The notes below the pieces were generated by a model that did no database searches, was not told where the DNA came from, and saw nothing but the letters and a program-made list of their open reading frames with translations. 6,964 bases of DNA from an uncultured Collinsella sp. (GTDB lineage Bacteria; Actinomycetota; Coriobacteriia; Coriobacteriales; Coriobacteriaceae), in contig CALKBB010000317.1 of the NCBI GenBank assembly GCA_937989795.1, positions 1 through 6,964 on the forward strand, given 5' to 3'. The translations under genes were made by a program, and so were the position numbers. Numbering within the stretch: the stretch's first letter is position 1; each line of letters opens with the position of its first letter. Below are positions 5,861-6,964 of this stretch, piece by piece.

Positions 5861-6853
5861 ATGACTACTCAGGAACAGGTTAAGGACGTCGTCTCCCAGG
5901 TTTTGGCTGACAAAGCTGACAAGGGTGGCATCAAGCGCGTCGTGTGGATTGGCGCCGGCGGATCCAACGGCGGTAACTATCCTGCCCAGTACTTTATGGA
6001 GCACGAGGCCACGCAGATCGTGAGCTCCAGCTACACCAGCAACGAGTTCGTGCACGCCACCCCGGCCTACGTCAACGAGAACACCCTGGCCGTCGTCGTG
6101 TCCATGCGCGGCACCAAGGAGACCATCGTCGCCGCCCAGGTCGCCAAGGACCACGGCGCCAGCACCATCGCCATCTATGTTGACGAGTCCGGTCTCACCG
6201 AGGTCTGCGACTACAAGATCCAGTACGACAGCCTGGCCGTCGACGAGTCCTGCATGGGCCGTACCAACTCCGCCGTCGTGACCATGATCGCCATGGAGCT
6301 CACGCAGCAGACCGAGGGCTATGCCGAGTACAAGACCGCCATGGCCGCCTTCGACCTGATCGATCCCATCTATCGCAAGGCCGTCGAGTACACCCGTCCG
6401 CTCGCTGCCAAGTGGGCCGAGCAGAACGCCGACAAGCCCTGCATCAACGTCATGGCTCAGGGCCCGCTTTTTGGTGCCGCCTACGTCTTTAGCATCTGCA
6501 ACGTGCAGGAGATGCTGCAGATCGACTCCTGCACCATCAACACCTGCGACTTCTTCCACGGCCCCTTCGAGATCCTGGACAAGCGCACCTCGCTGTTCCA
6601 GCTCATCAGCGTCGGCCGCAGCCGCTGCAACGACGAGCGCGGCATCCGCTTCGTCAACCAGTACGGTGGCGAGCGCGTCTATCAGCTCGACGCCAAGGAG
6701 CTCGGCCTCAACGACATCAAGGACAGCGTGAGCGAGTACTTCAACCACCTGATCTTTGCCCCGATCCTCAACAACGTGTACATGCGTGCACTCTCTGCAG
6801 TCACCCACAAGGACTACATGACGCGTCGCTACATGTGGAAGCTTGAGTATTAG
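5861..6853 (+). CDS. SIS-domain sugar-amine phosphate deglycase, FraB/FrlB-like
   Basis: A 330-residue cytosolic protein with two SIS (sugar isomerase) domains, the layout of GlmS-like isomerases without the glutaminase part. The first SIS fold starts near RVVWIGAGGSNGGNYPAQYF (26-45), with a phosphate-contact loop near SMRGTKET (81-88). The second runs from about residue 193 (CINVMAQGPLFGAAYVF) through DFFHGPFEILD (230-240). The C-terminus RRYMWKLEY (322-330) closely resembles the end of Salmonella FraB as I recall it. Glu217 and His233, 16 residues apart, match the spacing of the reported FraB catalytic pair Glu214/His230. FraB splits 6-phosphofructose-aspartate to glucose 6-phosphate and aspartate; FrlB does the same for fructoselysine 6-phosphate. 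Which Amadori compound is used here is open. Every Asn codon noted is AAC and nearly all Ile codons are ATC, a bias suggesting high expression. It diverges from a GntR/UTRA gene. No transporter or kinase gene lies within the window. Confidence 0.87.
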   Translation: MTTQEQVKDVVSQVLADKADKGGIKRVVWIGAGGSNGGNYPAQYFMEHEATQIVSSSYTSNEFVHATPAYVNENTLAVVVSMRGTKETIVAAQVAKDHGASTIAIYVDESGLTEVCDYKIQYDSLAVDESCMGRTNSAVVTMIAMELTQQTEGYAEYKTAMAAFDLIDPIYRKAVEYTRPLAAKWAEQNADKPCINVMAQGPLFGAAYVFSICNVQEMLQIDSCTINTCDFFHGPFEILDKRTSLFQLISVGRSRCNDERGIRFVNQYGGERVYQLDAKELGLNDIKDSVSEYFNHLIFAPILNNVYMRALSAVTHKDYMTRRYMWKLEY

Positions 6854-6880
6854 TTACGCGGTTTTACCAAACCGCGTAAC
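6853..6880. repeat. Perfect 12-bp inverted repeat without T-run
   Basis: GTTACGCGGTTT (6853-6864) pairs perfectly with AAACCGCGTAAC (6869-6880) around the loop TACC. It starts at the last base of the SIS gene's TAG stop codon. No T-run follows on the + strand, so it is not a classical terminator. It may protect the mRNA 3' end, act with the terminator downstream, or be a protein-binding site. Confidence 0.8.
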
Positions 6881-6916
6881 GGCTCGACGCTGCGCGGTCC
6901 GCATTTGGGCAATCTG
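6877..6916. repeat. Dispersed 40-bp repeat, copy 2
   Basis: This is the partner of 2233-2272. The identical blocks are TCGACGCTGC (6884-6893) and CATTTGGGCAATCTG (6902-6916), with the same 8-base spacer length. This copy lies between the T-less hairpin and the terminator, whereas copy 1 lies between two coding regions on the same strand. No coding potential is seen. Confidence 0.75.
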
Positions 6917-6928
6917 ACGTTCAACTTC

Positions 6929-6964
6929 AAGGGCGCGACCAGAAGGTCAGCGCCCTTTCGTTTC
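6929..6964 (+). terminator. Rho-independent terminator downstream of the SIS gene
   Basis: AAGGGCGC (6929-6936) pairs with GCGCCCTT (6950-6957), and GACC (6937-6940) with GGTC (6945-6948), leaving one bulged A (6949) and an AGAA loop. TTTCGTTTC completes it at the window edge, with the T-run possibly continuing outside. It would end the SIS transcript as a single-gene unit. Confidence 0.8.

Noticed and set aside
5853..5882. Nine-codon mini-ORF overlapping the SIS start
   Set aside because: Its ATG is only two bases from the Shine-Dalgarno sequence, too close for good initiation, and the peptide shows no feature. It is probably chance.
5834..6808. 324-residue open frame antisense to the SIS gene
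   Set aside because: It is a low-complexity product dominated by Val, Leu, Gly, Asp and His, caused by strong C-ending codon bias on the other strand. No domain is recognisable.

Overview
The window comes from a GC-rich bacterial chromosome with short intergenic gaps, strong Shine-Dalgarno sites and hairpin terminators. Gene content and sequence style suggest a gut actinobacterium of the Coriobacteriia, most likely Collinsella or a close relative. This is an inference from protein style and composition, not from a marker gene. No RNA gene, CRISPR array, insertion sequence or prophage gene is visible. Six protein genes account for nearly all of the sequence.

Left part (1-4287, + strand): the window opens inside mfd, the transcription-repair coupling factor. 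Its RNA-polymerase-interaction domain, both helicase lobes and the C-terminal domain are present, while roughly 400 N-terminal residues lie outside. A 56-base gap leads to a six-helix PAP2-type membrane phosphatase. A 45-base gap then leads to a PLP enzyme of the threonine aldolase/beta-eliminating lyase family. No terminator is seen between these three genes, so they could share transcripts up to a strong hairpin terminator at 4246-4287.

Middle (4304-4935): a PAT-like GNAT acetyltransferase starts only 16 bases after the T-run of that terminator. It converges on a minus-strand GntR/UTRA regulator. The two gene ends are separated by a 16-bp perfect hairpin (4884-4924) that can stop transcription from both sides and carries a REP-like GGGGACAGGCACC centre.

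Right part (4933-6964): the GntR/UTRA repressor gene (minus) and a SIS-domain gene (plus) diverge from an AT-rich 205-base region full of TGTAT-type half-sites. These include two 11-bp tandem pairs and a 13-bp palindrome. The SIS protein resembles FraB/FrlB deglycases, which split phosphorylated Amadori products (fructose-asparagine, fructose-lysine) into glucose 6-phosphate and an amino acid. The simplest reading is a small regulated unit in which the GntR protein senses a phosphorylated sugar-amine or its product and controls the deglycase gene and itself. Behind the SIS gene lie a T-less 12-bp hairpin, a second copy of a short dispersed repeat first seen just after mfd, and a canonical terminator.

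The least explained items are the dispersed 40-bp repeat (2233-2272 and 6877-6916), the operator-like array at 5656-5860, and the nested inverted repeats at the convergent gene ends.
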